Assembly (NCBI GenBank): GCA_022072225.1
Contig: JAJVIC010000009.1
Span: forward strand, 1,230,482 to 1,294,481
From: Bacteroidia bacterium
Lineage (GTDB): Bacteria; Bacteroidota; Bacteroidia; SXHM01
Length of the DNA: 64,000 nt
Direction of reading: 5' to 3'
This document shows positions 1 to 8,429 of this stretch, in pieces. How positions within the stretch are numbered: the first letter of the stretch is position 1; every line of letters starts with the position of its first letter. The translations under genes and the position numbers were made by a program. The notes under the pieces are model-generated. The model made no database searches. It saw nothing but the letters and a program-made list of their open reading frames with translations, and was not told where the DNA came from.

Positions 1-1022
1 CTGCCCGTTCCTGTGTAAAGGTCATAAACTAAGTCTGTAGTTTTTAACTCGGCAAACTCTGCAGCTATTTTATAAAGGTTGTAAGCTTGTTCTGTATTGG
101 TCTGAAAAAATGATTTAGCACCTACTTTGAACCTGAGTTTTTCATTGTTTTCAAAGGCAGACATTCTTTCTGTGATAAAATCATTGCCTTTATAAACATG
201 TACATCCAGATCATTAATGGTATCGTTGCGTTTGGTGTTAATTACGTATAGCAGCGAAGTTATTTCAGGGAAAGAAGCGGAAAGAAAACTTAAAAGTCCT
301 TCTCGTTTCTCTTGGTCTTCTTTTGCAAAAATCACATTCACCATCAGCTCACCGGTTGAGGTGTTACGAATAATAATATTGCGGAGAAAGCCGGTTTGTT
401 CGCGGGTGTTGAAGAATTCTAAACCGTTTTCTACTGCATGTTTTTTTACAGCATCACGAATTTTATTGGAAGGTTCGGGTTGAAGAAAACATTCTTTAAT
501 ATCGAGGATTTTGTCAAACATTCCGGGAATATGAAAGCCCAATGCAGGACGATCGCCAAAATTTTCTCCAGACTTTATTTCTTCCTCCGTAAGCCACCCA
601 CGATGTGAAAAAGTAAACTCTAATTTGTTGCGGTAGTAGTATTCACTAGCTGAACCGATGATTGGTTGTATTTCCGGATCGGAAATTTTTGCAAGCCTTT
701 CAAGGCTGTCTTTTACCTGCTTTTGCTTGTAAAAAAGCTGGTACTCGTATTTCATGTTCTGCCATTTGCAGCCACCACAAACACCAAAGTGGTTGCATTT
801 TGGTTCTGTTCGTTTTTCAGATAAAACATGAAAATGAATAGCACGCGCTTCTCTGTAGTTGCTCTTTTTTCGCGTTACCTGTAAATCAGCAACATCACCG
901 GGAACAGCGTTGTCTACAAATAAAACCATATTTTCTACCCTGGCCAAAGCCTTGCCTTCGGCAGCAGCTTCCGTAATGGAAATTTTTTCCATGATTGGGA
1001 AATCTTTCTTTTTTGCGCGCAT
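1..1022 (-). CDS. rlmD: 23S rRNA (uracil-C5)-methyltransferase, RlmD/RumA type, partial
   Basis: SAM-dependent enzyme of the TrmA/RumA family that methylates C5 of a uracil in 23S rRNA. The gene runs off the left edge, so only about 340 N-terminal residues are visible. The start is the ATG at 1022. The N-terminus has a TRAM-like basic region (MEKISITEAAAEGKAL), followed at about residues 80-90 by the iron-sulfur motif CNHFGVCGGCKWQ, which is typical of RlmD-like proteins. The last visible residues read TDLVYDLYTGTG, the SAM-binding motif I. The catalytic Cys lies beyond the edge. The family is clear; which uracil is modified (1939 or another) is inference. Confidence 0.88.
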   Translation of the reverse strand, partial: MRAKKKDFPIMEKISITEAAAEGKALARVENMVLFVDNAVPGDVADLQVTRKKSNYREARAIHFHVLSEKRTEPKCNHFGVCGGCKWQNMKYEYQLFYKQKQVKDSLERLAKISDPEIQPIIGSASEYYYRNKLEFTFSHRGWLTEEEIKSGENFGDRPALGFHIPGMFDKILDIKECFLQPEPSNKIRDAVKKHAVENGLEFFNTREQTGFLRNIIIRNTSTGELMVNVIFAKEDQEKREGLLSFLSASFPEITSLLYVINTKRNDTINDLDVHVYKGNDFITERMSAFENNEKLRFKVGAKSFFQTNTEQAYNLYKIAAEFAELKTTDLVYDLYTGTG

Positions 1023-1060
1023 GGGTGGCAAAAGTAGACAGAATAAAGTAAACGGGTAAT

Positions 1061-1465
1061 TTATTTTTCCAGAAAGGATTTCATCGGTTTCCAGTAATAA
1101 TCTTCCCAGCCTTGAGCATAATTAGCTGTTATATTTGCCGGTATGTTTTTGTGCGAAAATTGAAGTTCTGTACCATTTTCTTTTTTTATGAACACAAACT
1201 CGATAATTGAAAAATAATTTTTTCTCCATCCTTTGTCTGTTGTTTTCCAGAATTGTACAATTTTCTTTCCGGGAACAAGTTCTATATTCTTTCCTGTTAT
1301 ATAGCCTTCGTAAGCTGAAAAATCATCACCAATATTTTTGCCTATTATAGCCTTACTTCCTGTAAACGATGAATGTGTCTTTGAATCCATTAAAGCATTG
1401 TAAACTTCATGCGGTTCTGAGTTGAATTTAATGATTTGCTTGAAAGATATGGTCTTCATTGGCAT
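1061..1465 (-). CDS. SRPBCC / AHSA1-like domain protein
   Basis: A 134-residue protein made of a single START-like (SRPBCC) domain of the Hsp90 ATPase activator homolog (AHSA1) type. The family hallmark is seen in the order: basic N-terminal strand (KTISFKQIIKFN), the helix EVYNALMDSKTHSSFTG, a central GxY strand (AYEGYITGKNIELVPGKKI), the strand KIVQFWKTTDKGW, and a C-terminal amphipathic helix (GWEDYYWKPMKSFLEK). Such proteins bind hydrophobic ligands or partner proteins; the ligand here is unknown. ATG at 1465 is used, but ATG at 1459 is equally possible. It is cytoplasmic, with no signal peptide, and is separated from rlmD by only 38 bases on the same strand. Confidence 0.75.
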   Translation of the reverse strand: MPMKTISFKQIIKFNSEPHEVYNALMDSKTHSSFTGSKAIIGKNIGDDFSAYEGYITGKNIELVPGKKIVQFWKTTDKGWRKNYFSIIEFVFIKKENGTELQFSHKNIPANITANYAQGWEDYYWKPMKSFLEK

Positions 1466-1557
1466 GGTTTTAGGAATACTTACAAAAGTATAATTTCCGT
1501 ATATCTATTTTGTTTTTACTAAAACTGTAATATATTTACTGCAAAATTCGCGCAAAA

Positions 1558-2295
1558 ATGAAATCCAAGAAGTTCTGCAATCTCTTTCTAATTGCAGTTT
1601 CAGTTGTATTTTCAATACCTGCTCTTGGTCAGGTATCGTCTCGTTCACAGGATATACTTGCTGTTACGATGTCAGCTGACATTACAGGAAAAAGCACAAC
1701 TAAATTAAATGTAGATGGAAAAAATATGTACAAATGGTTCGACTACCCTGAATCATATGGACATGTTTTAAGTGAAGTGGAGCAGAACGAATTAAATCAC
1801 CGAACGGATGAAGGCAAAGAGCGGGAATTAATTTTAAATACAATTTCAAAAGCAAATACATCAGCATTCTGTACTTCATTCGGGAAAATTACCTCATCCA
1901 TGAAAGATGGTTTTAAAGATTTAAAGGGTAGGTTCATAAATGAGTTAGTTTACAAAGTAAGCGAGTGTAATGAAAAGTTACCGGGAGCTTCAAAAGCTAC
2001 TTTGCAAGAAGCTGAATTCGGTATCAAGTGTGAACAGATTTTTCTTAAAACACAAGATTATAATGAAGCATTGCTTGCATTTGAAAAAATAAAGAAGGAA
2101 CTTGCACCTTGTCACCCAAAGGATTGGTTTGTTACTGAAGATTTTCCGGGAATAAAGCGTGGAGATAAAGACAAATATTTCGGTTTTTATAATTCACGTT
2201 ATAAAGCCGATCCCGGTCGTATGGATATTGGCTTGGAAATGGTTCTTAATTTTGATACCTATTTTGTTAGGATGGTTTTTAAGAAAAGTAATTAA
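1558..2295 (+). CDS. secreted protein of unknown function
   Basis: 245 residues. I do not recognise a domain. A clear Sec signal peptide (residues 1-25, ending ALGQ) predicts export to the periplasm or surface. The mature part is mixed alpha/beta with four or five Cys (around residues 102, 138, 161 and 184), which could form disulfides. A helical hairpin-like stretch near residues 140-180 (CNEKLPGASKATLQEAEFG then QDYNEALLAFEKIKKEL) resembles a TPR-like repeat but is too short to call. It stands alone between two minus-strand groups and ends just before a shared hairpin terminator. Confidence 0.7.
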   Translation: MKSKKFCNLFLIAVSVVFSIPALGQVSSRSQDILAVTMSADITGKSTTKLNVDGKNMYKWFDYPESYGHVLSEVEQNELNHRTDEGKERELILNTISKANTSAFCTSFGKITSSMKDGFKDLKGRFINELVYKVSECNEKLPGASKATLQEAEFGIKCEQIFLKTQDYNEALLAFEKIKKELAPCHPKDWFVTEDFPGIKRGDKDKYFGFYNSRYKADPGRMDIGLEMVLNFDTYFVRMVFKKSN

Positions 2296-2320
2296 CTCCT
2301 GTAAAATATGTCATAAAAAA

Positions 2321-2347
2321 AGAGAACCTGTGGGGTTCTCTTTTTTA
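2321..2347. terminator. bidirectional hairpin terminator
   Basis: Perfect 8-bp stem AGAGAACC/GGTTCTCT with a 5-base loop, an A-run on its left and a T-run on its right. It can end transcription of the secreted-protein gene on plus and of the rplT operon on minus, which converge here. Confidence 0.8.
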
Positions 2348-2365
2348 TTTTACAATATCCGGATT

Positions 2366-2710
2366 TTACTTTACCGAATCAACTACTGCTTTAAAAGCTT
2401 CAGGTTGGTTTGCTGCTAAATCAGCAAGTACTTTACGATTGATTACAAGACCTTTTGCATGAATTTTACCCATCAATTCTGAATAAGAAAGTCCATTTAA
2501 TCTTGCACCTGCATTGATACGTTGAATCCAAAGAGCGCGAAAATTGCGTTTTTTGGTTTTACGATCGCGGTATTGATAACCGAGACCTTTTTCTAAGGTG
2601 TTTTTGGCAACTGTTAATACGTTACCTCTGGCTCCCCAATAACCTTTGGTTTGCTTGAGAACTTTTTTTCTTCTTGCTCTTGAAGCGACTGCGTTAACCG
2701 AACGTGGCAT
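2366..2710 (-). CDS. rplT: 50S ribosomal protein L20
   Basis: 114 residues, the normal length for L20. The N-terminus [20 protein letters not shown] and the block [20 protein letters not shown] are the conserved 23S rRNA-binding segment, followed by [17 protein letters not shown]20 is needed for early 50S assembly. Last gene of the thrS-infC-rpmI-rplT cluster; the 82-base gap from rpmI is longer than usual and holds a small GC-rich hairpin. In Gammaproteobacteria and Firmicutes this operon is controlled through L20 or its leader; no such leader is evident here. Confidence 0.98.
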   Translation of the reverse strand: MPRSVNAVASRARRKKVLKQTKGYWGARGNVLTVAKNTLEKGLGYQYRDRKTKKRNFRALWIQRINAGARLNGLSYSELMGKIHAKGLVINRKVLADLAANQPEAFKAVVDSVK

Positions 2711-2732
2711 GTTGTTTTTGTTTTTTGGCTTG

Positions 2733-2764
2733 AGCGTACGCCTCAGGCGGACTTAAAGGCTCTT
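2733..2764. repeat. small GC-rich palindrome between rpmI and rplT
   Basis: The core ACGCC-TCA-GGCGG is an imperfect hairpin and is almost the same as the inner hairpin at 39168-39184. The outer bases GAGC and GGCTC also pair. It looks like a decayed copy of the palindromic repeat core seen near 39170, placed inside a ribosomal operon. Its effect on rplT expression is unknown. Confidence 0.45.
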
Positions 2765-2792
2765 TGCCGGGTTTATAATTAATTGAATTGTA

Positions 2793-2993
2793 TTATTTTC
2801 CTACACCTAACATAAATTTAACGTTGCTTTGGTCAGCTTCGTTTACAATTGAAACGTGAGTAAGTGCACGTTTACGTTTGGTAGATTTTTTAGTCAGGAT
2901 ATGGCTTTTAAAAGCGTGTTTGCGTTTTATTTTTCCTGTTCCGGTGAAAGAAAATCTTTTCTTAGCACTGGAGTTTGTTTTCATTTTAGGCAT
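2793..2993 (-). CDS. rpmI: 50S ribosomal protein L35
   Basis: 66 residues with the L35 signature: [20 protein letters not shown] at the N-terminus and [20 protein letters not shown] in the middle, with a very basic composition. It lies between infC and rplT, as in almost all bacteria, 36 bases downstream of infC, so co-transcription is expected. Length and motifs are typical and nothing is odd. Confidence 0.98.
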   Translation of the reverse strand: MPKMKTNSSAKKRFSFTGTGKIKRKHAFKSHILTKKSTKRKRALTHVSIVNEADQSNVKFMLGVGK

Positions 2994-3029
2994 TTTATTC
3001 TGTATTGATTGATTTATTGTCTGTTGTTG

Positions 3030-3563
3030 TTATTTCTTTTTCGGTGAAACCATTATGAACATCTTTTTTCCTTCCAGTTTTGGCAACATTTCTACTTTGG
3101 CATAAGGTTCAAGTTCACTTGCAAATTTAAGCAGGAGTATTTCACCTTGTTCTTTGTATACTATTGCTCGTCCTCTGAAAAATACAAAAGCTCTTACTTT
3201 GGCACCTTCTTCAAGGAATTTTATTGCATGTTTCAGTTTAAAGTTAAAATCGTGCTCATCTGTGTTTGGTCCGAAGCGAATTTCCTTAACGGTTGTATTC
3301 TGTTGTTTCGACTTTAATTCTTTTTGTCTCTTTTTTTGTTCGTATAAAAACTTTTTATAATCTATAATTTTGCAAACCGGAGGTTCTGCATTTGGTGATA
3401 TTTCCACCAAATCAAGACCTGCTTCCTGTGCCATTTTTATAGCTTCATTTAGCGGGTAAACGGCCGGTACTATGCCTTCTCCAACAACACGTACTTCACG
3501 TGCTCTTATTCTCTCATTGATGTTGTGCTGTTCCTCTTTTTTTGGAGGTTTTTGTCCTCGCAC
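3030..3563 (-). CDS. infC: translation initiation factor IF-3
   Basis: 177 residues. IF-3 binds the 30S subunit, keeps it apart from 50S and checks start-codon pairing. The N-domain ([16 protein letters not shown], then [20 protein letters not shown]), the linker ([20 protein letters not shown]) and the C-domain ([20 protein letters not shown]) are all present. The start is GTG at 3563; there is no in-frame ATG before the upstream stop, only ATA codons. IF-3 genes often use rare starts for self-control (AUU in E. coli), so an unusual start fits known biology. The gap to thrS is 50 bases, on the same strand. Confidence 0.97.
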   Translation of the reverse strand: MRGQKPPKKEEQHNINERIRAREVRVVGEGIVPAVYPLNEAIKMAQEAGLDLVEISPNAEPPVCKIIDYKKFLYEQKKRQKELKSKQQNTTVKEIRFGPNTDEHDFNFKLKHAIKFLEEGAKVRAFVFFRGRAIVYKEQGEILLLKFASELEPYAKVEMLPKLEGKKMFIMVSPKKK

Positions 3564-3613
3564 AAAGGGTTGATTTTGAGGTATTATAGTTATTTAAGTT
3601 TATTAATTATACT

Positions 3614-5542
3614 TTAATTCAGTTCTGTCTCTTTTTTTATCAGTTCGGCAAAGGATTCAATAGTAAATTTACCAATGTCGCCTTGACCGTGTTTTCGTGC
3701 CGAAACCGTATTTTCGTTCATCTCTTCCTCTCCAACTACCAGCATATACGGCACTTTCCGAAGTTCTGCCTCTCTGATTTTTCGTCCTATTTTTTCGTTC
3801 CTTTCGTCAAAGAGGCTGCGAATATCGTAATTATTTAGTAATTGAGAAATATTTTTTGCATAGTCGTTGTATTTCTCGCTTATCGGAAGAATGATTACCT
3901 GTTCGGGAGTCAACCATAACGGAAAGTTACCGGCACAGTGTTCGATCAATACAGCTACAAAACGTTCTAAACTACCGAAAGGCGCACGGTGTATCATTAC
4001 CGGCCGGTGTTTCTGGTTATCGTTGCCGGTATATTCCAGTTCAAAACGTTCTGGCAGGTTGTAATCAACTTGAATAGTACCTAATTGCCAGCTACGACCT
4101 ATGGCATCTTTTACCATAAAGTCGAGTTTTGGGCCATAGAATGCAGCTTCACCTAATTCTACAACTGTTGTAAGTCCTCGTTCTGCAGCTGCTTCAATAA
4201 TTGCGCGCTCGGCTTTTTCCCAGTTTTCGTCAGAGCCAATGTATTTTGCTTTGTTTTCAGGATCGCGCAATGAAACCTGCGCTGTGAAATTTTGAAAATC
4301 CAATGCTTTGAATACATACAACACAAGGTCAATTACTTTTACAAATTCCTCTTTTACCTGATCGGGGCGGCAAAATAAGTGAGCATCATCTTGTGTAAAG
4401 CCGCGAACCCGTGTTAAACCATGCAATTCACCACTTTGTTCGTAACGATAAACTGTTCCAAATTCGGCAAGGCGAACGGGTAAATCTTTATAGGAGCGTG
4501 GCTTTGACTTGTAAATTTCGCAGTGATGCGGGCAGTTCATTGGTTTTAAGAAAAACTCTTCGCCCTCCTGTGGAGTTTTAATCGGTTGAAATGAATCTTT
4601 GCCATATTTTTCATAATGCCCTGAAGTAATGTAAAGATTTTTGTGCCCGATGTGTGGCGTAACTACAGGTTGGTAGCCTGCTTTTATCTGTGCTTTTTTC
4701 AGAAAATTTTCCAAACGTTCGCGAAGGGCAGCTCCTTTGGGTAACCACAAGGGCAAACCCATTCCCACTTTTTCTGAGAACGTAAAGAGTTCGAGTTCTT
4801 TACCCAGTTTGCGGTGGTCGCGTTTTTGCGCTTCTTCCAACAGAACTAAATAGTCTTTTAAGTCTTGTTGTTTCAGAAAGGTAATACCGTAAACGCGGGT
4901 CAGTTGCTTTTTTGTTTCGTCACCGCGCCAGTAGGCTCCCGCAACTTTGGTGAGTTTTATGGCTTTTATAAAGCCAGTATCGGGAATATGAGGCCCACGA
5001 CACAGGTCGGTAAAATTACCTTGTGTGTAAAAAGTGATTGTACCGTCATCTAAATCCTTTAAAAGGTCAAGTTTATATTCATCGCCCTTTTCTTCAAAAT
5101 ATTTTACGGCCTCGGCTTTCGAAATCTCTTTGCGCACAAATTGATTTTTTTGTGCAGCCAACTCGGTCATCTTGTCTTCTATCTTTTTAAAATCTTCGGT
5201 TGACAGCGATTTTCCGCCTAAATCTATGTCATAATAAAATCCTTTTTCTACCGGTGGGCCAATTCCAAACTTAGTTCCCGGGTATAATGCTTCCAGTGCC
5301 TCAGCCATTAAGTGAGCCGATGAGTGCCAAAGAACAGGCATTGCTTCTTCATCTTTTCCCGTCAGTAAAATAAGATTTGCATCTTCATTTATAGGACGCA
5401 GTGCATCGCGCACCTCGCCATTTACTTTAGCGGCAAGTACATTACGTGCCAGCCCTTCGCTGATGCTTTTTGCAACATCCAGCGAAGTAGTTCCTTGCTC
5501 ATATTCCCTGACAGAACCATCCGGAAGTGTAATTTTTATCAT
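3614..5542 (-). CDS. thrS: threonyl-tRNA synthetase
   Basis: 642 residues from ATG at 5542; the open frame runs 23 codons further up but that part is not conserved. Order: TGS domain ([19 protein letters not shown]), editing domain with HSSAH near residue 70 and DLCRGPH near 180, class II catalytic core, and C-terminal anticodon domain ([14 protein letters not shown]). Zinc ligands expected for ThrRS are seen in MNCPHH (about 334), DDAHLF (about 384) and MIHRAPFGS (about 512). Charges tRNA-Thr and clears mis-charged serine. First gene of the translation cluster, divergent from the small gene at 5748. Confidence 0.98.
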   Translation of the reverse strand: MIKITLPDGSVREYEQGTTSLDVAKSISEGLARNVLAAKVNGEVRDALRPINEDANLILLTGKDEEAMPVLWHSSAHLMAEALEALYPGTKFGIGPPVEKGFYYDIDLGGKSLSTEDFKKIEDKMTELAAQKNQFVRKEISKAEAVKYFEEKGDEYKLDLLKDLDDGTITFYTQGNFTDLCRGPHIPDTGFIKAIKLTKVAGAYWRGDETKKQLTRVYGITFLKQQDLKDYLVLLEEAQKRDHRKLGKELELFTFSEKVGMGLPLWLPKGAALRERLENFLKKAQIKAGYQPVVTPHIGHKNLYITSGHYEKYGKDSFQPIKTPQEGEEFFLKPMNCPHHCEIYKSKPRSYKDLPVRLAEFGTVYRYEQSGELHGLTRVRGFTQDDAHLFCRPDQVKEEFVKVIDLVLYVFKALDFQNFTAQVSLRDPENKAKYIGSDENWEKAERAIIEAAAERGLTTVVELGEAAFYGPKLDFMVKDAIGRSWQLGTIQVDYNLPERFELEYTGNDNQKHRPVMIHRAPFGSLERFVAVLIEHCAGNFPLWLTPEQVIILPISEKYNDYAKNISQLLNNYDIRSLFDERNEKIGRKIREAELRKVPYMLVVGEEEMNENTVSARKHGQGDIGKFTIESFAELIKKETELN

Positions 5543-5640
5543 AGCAGTCTGTTTTTTTTTGAGGGTTGCAAAGATATTAATGGAATGCTGATATTTTAGG
5601 ATATCGCTCAATTTTATATTAGAGCGGGATTGTGGTTATC

Positions 5641-5664
5641 AACAACCGGTTGTTAATCGATTAA
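5641..5664. promoter_or_regulatory. two abutting palindromes upstream of thrS
   Basis: AACAACCGGTTGTT (5641-5654) is a perfect 14-bp palindrome. It shares two bases with a second perfect palindrome, TTAATCGATTAA (5653-5664). Both lie in the 205-base divergent region between thrS and the small secreted gene. They may be operator sites; no regulator is assigned. Confidence 0.4.
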
Positions 5665-5747
5665 TGGATAAAATCTATAACCTTAGTTTAAAAGCAGGCG
5701 TTAAGGTGGGTGTTTTCAAAAATATAAAACTTTAAAAATCTTAAATC

Positions 5748-6029
5748 ATGAAAAATATAAATCTACTATCAGTTATTGTTGTTGCAGCAATTTTTTCAAT
5801 TACAAATGCAAACGCTCAATCATGCGCTAAAGAGAAAACTACTTGTTCTAAAGAGCAAACATTAGGTTCTATTAATGCTGAAATTCTTGCCTTAGAACGC
5901 GAACTGGCAAATATCGAAATGGTAGCTCAGCAAAATAATGTTGATTTAGGTAAACCTTATCAATATATGATTTTGAATAAAACTGCTGCTGTTGCGGTGG
6001 TTGATGAAAAAGCTACTGCTAAAAATTAA
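5748..6029 (+). CDS. small secreted protein of unknown function
   Basis: 93 residues. Signal peptide of about 23 residues ending in NANAQ, then a short mature chain with two Cys (SCAKEKTTCSKEQ) and a helical stretch (LGSINAEILALERELANIEM) that could form a coiled coil. It has no domain I recognise. It is followed at once by a very strong terminator, so it is probably a single-gene unit. The A-rich leader up to the ATG, without a Shine-Dalgarno sequence, is normal for Bacteroidota. Confidence 0.65.
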   Translation: MKNINLLSVIVVAAIFSITNANAQSCAKEKTTCSKEQTLGSINAEILALERELANIEMVAQQNNVDLGKPYQYMILNKTAAVAVVDEKATAKN

Positions 6030-6047
6030 TAGCTTCTGAAAATATAC

Positions 6048-6085
6048 AAAAGAAGAAGGCGACCAATTGGTCGCCTTCTTCTTTT
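6048..6085. terminator. 38-bp perfect palindrome, bidirectional terminator
   Basis: A fully perfect palindrome with 19-base arms centred between 6066 and 6067 (centre CCAATTGG). Arms are A/G-rich on the left and T/C-rich on the right, so each strand gives a GC-containing stem followed by U-rich sequence. It serves the small secreted gene (+) and the FKBP pair (-), which converge here. Confidence 0.85.
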
Positions 6086-6103
6086 ATTAAAAATCATTAC
6101 TGA

Positions 6104-6826
6104 TTATTTTTCTATTCCCAATAATTCTACTTCAAAAATCAAAGTTGAATAGGGTTCAATTTTTCCACCAGGTCCGCTTCCATCACCGTATGCTAATTGA
6201 TAAGGAACCCAAAGTTTCCATTTTGAACCTACGGGCATGAGTTGTAATGCTTCAGTCCAGCCCGGGATAACTCTGTTTACAGGAAATTTAACAGGCTCAC
6301 CTCTTTCTACTGAGCTGTCAAATACTTTTCCGTCAAGGAAAGTACCATGGTAATGTGTTTCAACAACGCTTTCTGCTGTGGGTTTTGCACCGTTTCCCTT
6401 TTTCAGAATTTCGTATTGAAGGCCACTTGCGGTTGTTATAACGCCCTGACGTTTTCCGTTTTCGGCAAGAAAAGCTGAGCCTTTTTCAATATTACCTTCA
6501 AACTTCTTTTTTTGCTCTTCCTGCTGTTTGGTTTGCAAGGCCATAAAATATTCCTGTAAAAATTTATTGGCGTCTTCTTCGCCCATTGCCAATTCAGCTT
6601 CACCTGTATCCAGTGCTACTTTCATTGCATCCATAAGTTTTGCAAAATCAATTACAGTATCCAATCCTTGCGACTCGAAGTCTTTGCTAATGTTACTTCC
6701 TATGCTTACACCAATAGCGTAACTCAAACTGTCTTCTTTTGTATTTAGCGAAAGGTCTTTAGTTTCGTTTTTGCAAGAAACCATCATTAATGTTGAAATG
6801 GAAAGGAATAAAAGTGTTTTTTTCAT
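6104..6826 (-). CDS. FKBP-type peptidyl-prolyl isomerase lipoprotein
   Basis: 240 residues. Lipoprotein signal (LMMVSC, Cys 18), then a Mip/FkpA-like helical dimerisation domain (SLSYAIGVSIGSNISKDFES to about residue 120) and a C-terminal FKBP domain (VVETHYHGTFLDGKVFDSS, RVIPGWTEALQLMPVGSKWK, PYSTLIFEVELL). It should catalyse cis-trans proline isomerisation and chaperone outer-membrane or secreted proteins in the periplasm. The neighbour at 6868 is a close paralog with the same domain order and a nearly identical FKBP core, so this is a tandem duplication. Confidence 0.92.
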   Translation of the reverse strand: MKKTLLFLSISTLMMVSCKNETKDLSLNTKEDSLSYAIGVSIGSNISKDFESQGLDTVIDFAKLMDAMKVALDTGEAELAMGEEDANKFLQEYFMALQTKQQEEQKKKFEGNIEKGSAFLAENGKRQGVITTASGLQYEILKKGNGAKPTAESVVETHYHGTFLDGKVFDSSVERGEPVKFPVNRVIPGWTEALQLMPVGSKWKLWVPYQLAYGDGSGPGGKIEPYSTLIFEVELLGIEK

Positions 6827-6867
6827 TGTTGTATTAGTTGTTTATTTGATTGATTTGTCTTTGATGT

Positions 6868-7569
6868 TTATTTGTCTATTGAAATAAGTTCTACTTCGAA
6901 AATAAGTGCGCTGTAAGCCGGAATTTTTGGTGGGTATCCTTTTTCGCCATAAGCCAAGTTGTAAGGAATCCATAGTTTCCATTTTGAGCCAACGGGCATT
7001 AGTTGTAATGCTTCTGTCCAGCCCGGAATAACGCGGTTTACAGGAAACTGTGCAGGTTGTCCGCGCTCTACCGAACTGTCAAAAACTTTTCCGTTAATAA
7101 ATGTACCGTGGTAGTGAGTGGTAACTTTATCAGTTGCCAGAGGTTTTTCACCTGTTCCTGTTTTAAGTATTTCGTATTGCAAACCGCTTGGAAGCGTTAC
7201 AACGCCTTCTCGTTTTTTATTTTCTGTTAAAAATTTCTCGCCATCACCTTTAACAGCCTGTGCTTTTTTATCTTTCAGTTCAGCAAGATGTTTGTTTACC
7301 AGTTGGCCAGCATCCATTGGTTTTAATTTTAATGAATCTCCCCGCAGATAAGCATCCAGAGCTGACGCCAACAAAGCTGAGTTTAAGGAGTCTAATCCTT
7401 CATTTTTTAGATTTTGCCCAATATTCATCCCTAGTGAATAGCTGATGCTGTCGAGTTTTGTTGCCAAAACCAAGTCACTCTTTTTATTCTTTTTGTTTTT
7501 TGTTTTTTGTGCAAATGAATAAAATGAAGTGAGTGTCAATAACGATAAAATAATCAGTTTGATTTTCAT
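6868..7569 (-). CDS. FKBP-type peptidyl-prolyl isomerase, periplasmic paralog
   Basis: 233 residues with the same architecture as the gene at 6104: helical N-domain (SISYSLGMNIGQNLKNEGLD) and FKBP domain (KVTTHYHGTFINGKVFDSSV, RVIPGWTEALQLMPVGSKWK). The export signal differs. Here it is a normal signal peptide ending SFAQ followed by a Lys/Asn-rich segment, with no lipobox Cys, so this copy is probably soluble in the periplasm while its partner is membrane-anchored. The 41-base gap suggests one transcript. Extensions upstream of the ATG at 7569 are not needed. Confidence 0.9.
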   Translation of the reverse strand: MKIKLIILSLLTLTSFYSFAQKTKNKKNKKSDLVLATKLDSISYSLGMNIGQNLKNEGLDSLNSALLASALDAYLRGDSLKLKPMDAGQLVNKHLAELKDKKAQAVKGDGEKFLTENKKREGVVTLPSGLQYEILKTGTGEKPLATDKVTTHYHGTFINGKVFDSSVERGQPAQFPVNRVIPGWTEALQLMPVGSKWKLWIPYNLAYGEKGYPPKIPAYSALIFEVELISIDK

Positions 7570-7685
7570 TTTTTCTGTTTTTTGAGGCTGCGAAGATAGT
7601 CTTTTTGCAACGCAGCAAATTGTTGCAGAATAGGTTTGGCAAAATTGTTGTAGTTTGGCGCTGCGAAATCATTAAACTCACAATT

Positions 7686-8426
7686 ATGTATAAGTATTCA
7701 ATCGTTTTATCAGCAGTAGTATTTATTTCTCTACAATCCTGTGCTCAGATTAATCTGAAAAATATTGGCCAGCAGGTGGAAAATACTGTAAACACAGTAG
7801 CCGGTAATGGTGGCAGTAACCTCAGTAATGCAGATATTATTAAAGGGTTAAAGGAGGCGCTCAATGTAGGAACCAATAATTCTACTGCTAAAGCTTCAAA
7901 ATTTGATGGTTTTTACAAAAATGATTTAATCAAAATTCCGTTTCCGCCAGAGGCAAAACAGGTAAAAACAACCGTTGAAAATCTGGGAATGAAACCTCAG
8001 GTAGATAAGTTTGTGATGACTCTGAACCGCGCAGCCGAAGAGGCATCAAAAGAAGCGAAACCTATTTTTGTGAACGCAATTACCAGTATGACTATAAATG
8101 ATGGTCTTTCAATTCTTAATGGTGGAAATGATGCCGCCACCCAATACCTGAAAGGCAAAACGCAGGCGCAGTTGAATGCAGCTTTTAGCCCAATTGTAAA
8201 AAAAGCCATTCAGAAAGTGGAACTTACCAAGTACTGGAAACCCATTGTAACCCAATACAACAAAGTGCCATTTGTAAACAAAGTAAATCCTGATTTGGAA
8301 AAATATGTAACCGATAAAGCGCTGGAAGGTCTCTTTAAGCTGGTGGCAGAGGAGGAAACCAAAATCCGTAAAGATCCTGCTGCGCGTGTAAGCGAAATAC
8401 TAAGACAGGTTTTTGGTGGACAATAG
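7686..8426 (+). CDS. DUF4197 domain lipoprotein
   Basis: 246 residues from ATG at 7686; an in-frame extension to 7605 lacks a signal and is rejected. Lipobox SLQSC (Cys 18) predicts a lipoprotein. The mature part matches the DUF4197 pattern: DIIKGLKEALNVGTNNS, DGFYKNDLIKIPFPPEAK, DKFVMTLNRAAEEASKEAKP, FVNAITSMTINDGLSILNGG, and TQYLKGKTQAQLNAAFSPIV. Function of this family is unknown. It ends 3 bases before galT, so it probably heads or shares the galactose operon, though a metabolic link is not shown. Confidence 0.88.
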   Translation: MYKYSIVLSAVVFISLQSCAQINLKNIGQQVENTVNTVAGNGGSNLSNADIIKGLKEALNVGTNNSTAKASKFDGFYKNDLIKIPFPPEAKQVKTTVENLGMKPQVDKFVMTLNRAAEEASKEAKPIFVNAITSMTINDGLSILNGGNDAATQYLKGKTQAQLNAAFSPIVKKAIQKVELTKYWKPIVTQYNKVPFVNKVNPDLEKYVTDKALEGLFKLVAEEETKIRKDPAARVSEILRQVFGGQ

Positions 8427-8429
8427 TAT

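Noticed and set aside
2159-2419. A small frame spanning the end of the secreted gene and the terminator
   Set aside because: It crosses a strong terminator and overlaps rplT; no coding features.
5543-5611. N-terminal extension of ThrRS by 23 residues
   Set aside because: The TGS domain starts at ATG 5542 as in known ThrRS; the extension has no conserved feature.
5636-5671. DnaA-box-like strings and a possible replication origin upstream of thrS
   Set aside because: TTATCAACA is one base off the DnaA box and there is only one such site, no AT-rich unwinding element and no dnaA or dnaN neighbour.
7605-7685. Extended start for the DUF4197 lipoprotein
   Set aside because: The extension would place the lipobox signal in the middle of the chain.
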